Assembly: GCA_023101885.1 (NCBI GenBank)
Contig: JALPQD010000416.1
Span: 55,653-119,652, forward strand
DNA: 64,000 nt
Direction: 5' to 3'
Source of the DNA: Typhlomys cinereus
Taxonomy: Eukaryota > Chordata > Mammalia > Rodentia > Platacanthomyidae
Each line of letters opens with the position of its first letter. Within the stretch, counting starts at the first letter, position 1. Both the position numbers and the translations under genes were made by a program. This document shows, in pieces, positions 61,930 through 64,000 of the stretch. The notes below the pieces were generated by a model, which saw only the letters and a program-made list of their open reading frames with translations, did no database searches and had not been told where the DNA came from.

Positions 61930-63077
61930 ATGTTCACACAGGCCATGATTTTACAAAAGAGTGAACCAAGTGAGGAGGACTCTGAGTTAAATGTGGCAAA
62001 TGCACTTCCTAAGGATAAGTTTCATACAGAAGTTTCTATATTGTAAACTCTTTCTGTTCAGGACGAAATCACACTTGGTTTACGACGTTTCCATGAAACA
62101 TGTTCATGCATGTCGTTCCCTTCCAAATAGTGAACCAAGTGAAGTGGACATCACAGTTATATATGTAGCATGTGCACTTATTTGGCATAAGTATCCTGCT
62201 CAGGGTTCTAGACTGTAAAACTTTGTATTCTGGAGAACAACATTTGCTTTGTGCTGATTCTACCAACGATGTTCCCTTCCCTTCCAAAATAGTGAACCAA
62301 GTGAAGAGGACTCACAGTTTATATTGTAGCATGTGCACTTATTTGGGATAAGTATCCTACACAGGTTCTAGACTGTAAAACTTTGTATTCTGGAGAAAAC
62401 AAACAGCATTTGTTTTGTGCTGATTCTACCAATGATGTTCCCTTCCAAAAGTGAACCATGAAGAGGACTTTATATGTAGCAATGTTGCAACTTATTTGGG
62501 ATAAGTATCCTACACAGGGTTCTAGACTGTAAATCTTGTATTCTGTAGAGAAAACAACACTTGTTTCGTGCTGATTCTACAACGATTCAGCCTCGTAATG
62601 AGCTTGAAATAGTGACCACGAGAGGACGCGTCAAATTCTCATGTTTCACTTTCTCTTCTCAGTGATAAGAATCCTGTAGATGTTCCTACGTTGTAACTTT
62701 TATGTCTGGAGAAATTCACACTGGTTTTGTGACGTTTTCATGGAATATGTTCACGCAGGCCTTGATTTTCCAAAAGAGTGAACCAAGTGCGGTGGACTGA
62801 GAGTCAATGTTGGAGGTGCGGTTCTTACGGATATATCTCTACAGAAGATTCTATAGTGTTACACTTTGTGTTCAGGAGAAGATCATACTTGTTTTGCCAT
62901 TCGCATATAACATGTTCCCGCAGGCCTTGATTATCCTAAAGCGTGAAACAACTGCGGAGGATTCGCAGTAAATGTTGCAATTTCACTTCTTAGGAATGAG
63001 GATCCTAGAGAAGTTCCTATACTGTACATTTGCGTTCAGGCGAACATCCTACTTGTTTTGTGACATTTGAATGGCAC
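61930..63077 (+). repeat. HOR unit u46, short type II, 1148 bp
   Basis: Composition: Ma-Mb2-Mc-Mc-Md-MeL-Mf. A 6-bp duplication makes cccttcccttcc at about 62270. It has heavy indel load, including losses in Md and Me. Mf has ttaggaatg but cgcagtaaatg. Confidence 0.88.
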
Positions 63078-64000
63078 ATGTTCACACAGGCCATGATTTT
63101 ACAAAAAGTGATGAAGCAAGTGAGGAGGACTCTGAGTTAAATGTGGCAAATGCACTTCCTAAGGATAAGTTTCATACAGAAGTTTCTATATTGTAACTCT
63201 TTCTGTTCAGGACGAAATCACATTGGTTTACAACGTTTCCATGAAACATGTTCATGTATGTCATTCCTTCCAAAATAGTGAACCAAGTGAAGAGGACTCA
63301 CAGTTATACATGTAGCATGTACACTTATTTGGCATCAGTATCCTGCACAGGGTTCTACACTGTAAAACGTTGTATTCTGGAGCAAACAACATTTGTTTTG
63401 TGCTGATTCTAACAACGATGTTCCCTTCCAAAATAGTGAACCAGTGAAGAGGACTTACAGTTATATCTATAGCATGTGCACTTATTGGGATAAGTATCTA
63501 CACAGGGTTCTAGACTGTAAAACTTTGTATTCTGGAGAAAACAACATTTGTTTTGTGCTGATTCTACCAACGATGTTCCCTTCACAGTCTTCTGCACTGT
63601 AAACTTTGTATTCTGTAGCAAACAACATTTGTTTTGTGCTGATTCACCAACGATGTTCCCTTCACAGTCTTCTACACTGTAAACTTTGTATCTCGTAGCA
63701 AACAACATTTGTTTTGTGCTGATTCTAACGAATGTTCCCTTCCAAAATAGTGAACCAAGTGAAGAGGACTCACAGTTATATATGTAGCATGTGCACTTAT
63801 TTGGGATAAGTATCCTACACAGGGTTCTAGACTGTAAAACTTTGTATTCGTAGAAAACAACACTTGTTTCGTGCTGATTCTACCAACGATATTCAGCCTC
63901 GTAATGAGCTTGAAAATAGTGACCACGAGAGGACGCGTCAAATTCTATGTTTCACTTTCTCTTCTCAGTGATAAGAATCCTGTAGATGTTCCTACGTTGT
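63078..64000 (+). repeat. HOR unit u47, type I, truncated by the window edge
   Basis: Visible elements are Ma-Mb-Mc-Mh-Mh-Mc followed by a partial Md ending in gttcctacgttgt. Type I returns here after seven consecutive type II units. Mb has aaaacgttg, as in u3, u6, u7 and u39. Scattered indels continue. Confidence 0.9.

Larger units (their letters stand above)
1..64000 (+). repeat. Hierarchical satellite DNA array filling the whole window
   Basis: The window consists entirely of head-to-tail monomers of about 157-173 bp, plus 82-bp half-monomers, grouped into higher-order units of about 1.1-2.0 kb. Units are counted from the Ma start (atgttcacacagg), which occurs 47 times. No spacer, mobile element, tRNA, rRNA, CRISPR array, promoter or gene interrupts the array, and no monomer is inverted. 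Monomer names are Ma, Mb, Mb2, Mc, Mh, Md, Me, MeL (long Me) and Mf. Such HOR organisation is known from centromeric satellites, for example primate alpha satellite. A centromeric role here is inference only. The strand is arbitrary and simply the one shown. Confidence 0.97.

Noticed and set aside
1..64000. CRISPR array
   Set aside because: Repeats are long, abut one another and have no unique spacers. Neither unit size nor layout fits.
1..64000. CENP-B box in the monomers
   Set aside because: Checking the ttcg- and cccg-containing sites by eye (for example ttcgcagtaaagg in Mf and tcccgcaggcc at the Mf start), none fits the pattern with its required central A and cggg. A motif scan with mismatches would be needed to exclude degenerate forms.
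1..64000. Primate alpha satellite, suggested by a monomer size near 171 bp
   Set aside because: Only the length is similar. The sequence shows none of the alpha-satellite motifs I know, and monomer lengths here vary between classes (157-173 bp) with a half-length form.

Overview
This window is one uninterrupted tandem-repeat (satellite DNA) array, and I find no real gene in it. All monomers run head-to-tail in the same orientation from base 1 to base 64000, so the array continues beyond both edges. The hierarchical satellite structure, the nucleosome-sized monomers and the lack of any coding or RNA signal indicate a eukaryotic chromosome, most plausibly a centromeric, pericentromeric or other heterochromatic block. 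I cannot name the species or the satellite family. The monomers do not look like primate alpha satellite, and I see no CENP-B box.

Level 1, monomers. The unit is a diverged element of about 157-173 bp. I use seven class names: Ma (169 or 173 bp), Mb (171; type I) or its alternative Mb2 (about 171; type II), Mc (158), Md (167), Me (157, or about 170 in the long form MeL) and Mf (167). An eighth class, Mh (82 bp), is an Mc lacking 76 bp. All share the right-half motif gttcta-ctgtaa-actttgt-ttctgga, followed by a tgttttgtg-like stretch. The Mc monomer is 59/158 G+C (37%).

Level 2, higher-order repeat (HOR) units. The fixed order is Ma-Mb-[variable run of Mc and Mh]-Md-Me-Mf. I count 46 complete units (u1-u46) plus a partial u47. 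They are 1135-1961 bp long with a mean near 1371 bp. Almost all length variation comes from the number of Mc and Mh monomers. Type I units carry Mb and usually Mh. Type II units carry Mb2 and, except for hybrid u24, no Mh. Type I alone occupies 0-12.2 kb, the two types interleave from 12.2 to 54.6 kb, type II alone fills 54.6-63.1 kb, and type I returns in u47.

Level 3, super-HOR blocks. A triplet of a 10-monomer type I unit, an 8-monomer type II unit and a one-Mh type I unit with MeL (about 4.14-4.19 kb) occurs four times (u12-14, u15-17, u20-22, u26-28). Shared private variants also reveal duplicated tracts at offsets of 4.12, 4.34, 8.53, 15.50, 15.98 and 39.18 kb. This mosaic is what repeated unequal exchange and gene conversion would leave.

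Quality. Single-base indels cluster in a few patches and throughout about 58.9-64 kb. This looks more like uneven consensus quality than biology, but the sequence alone cannot settle it. Open reading frames of 60-234 codons recur only because the repeat recurs. The same DNA is open in two minus-strand frames, so I list no coding sequences.
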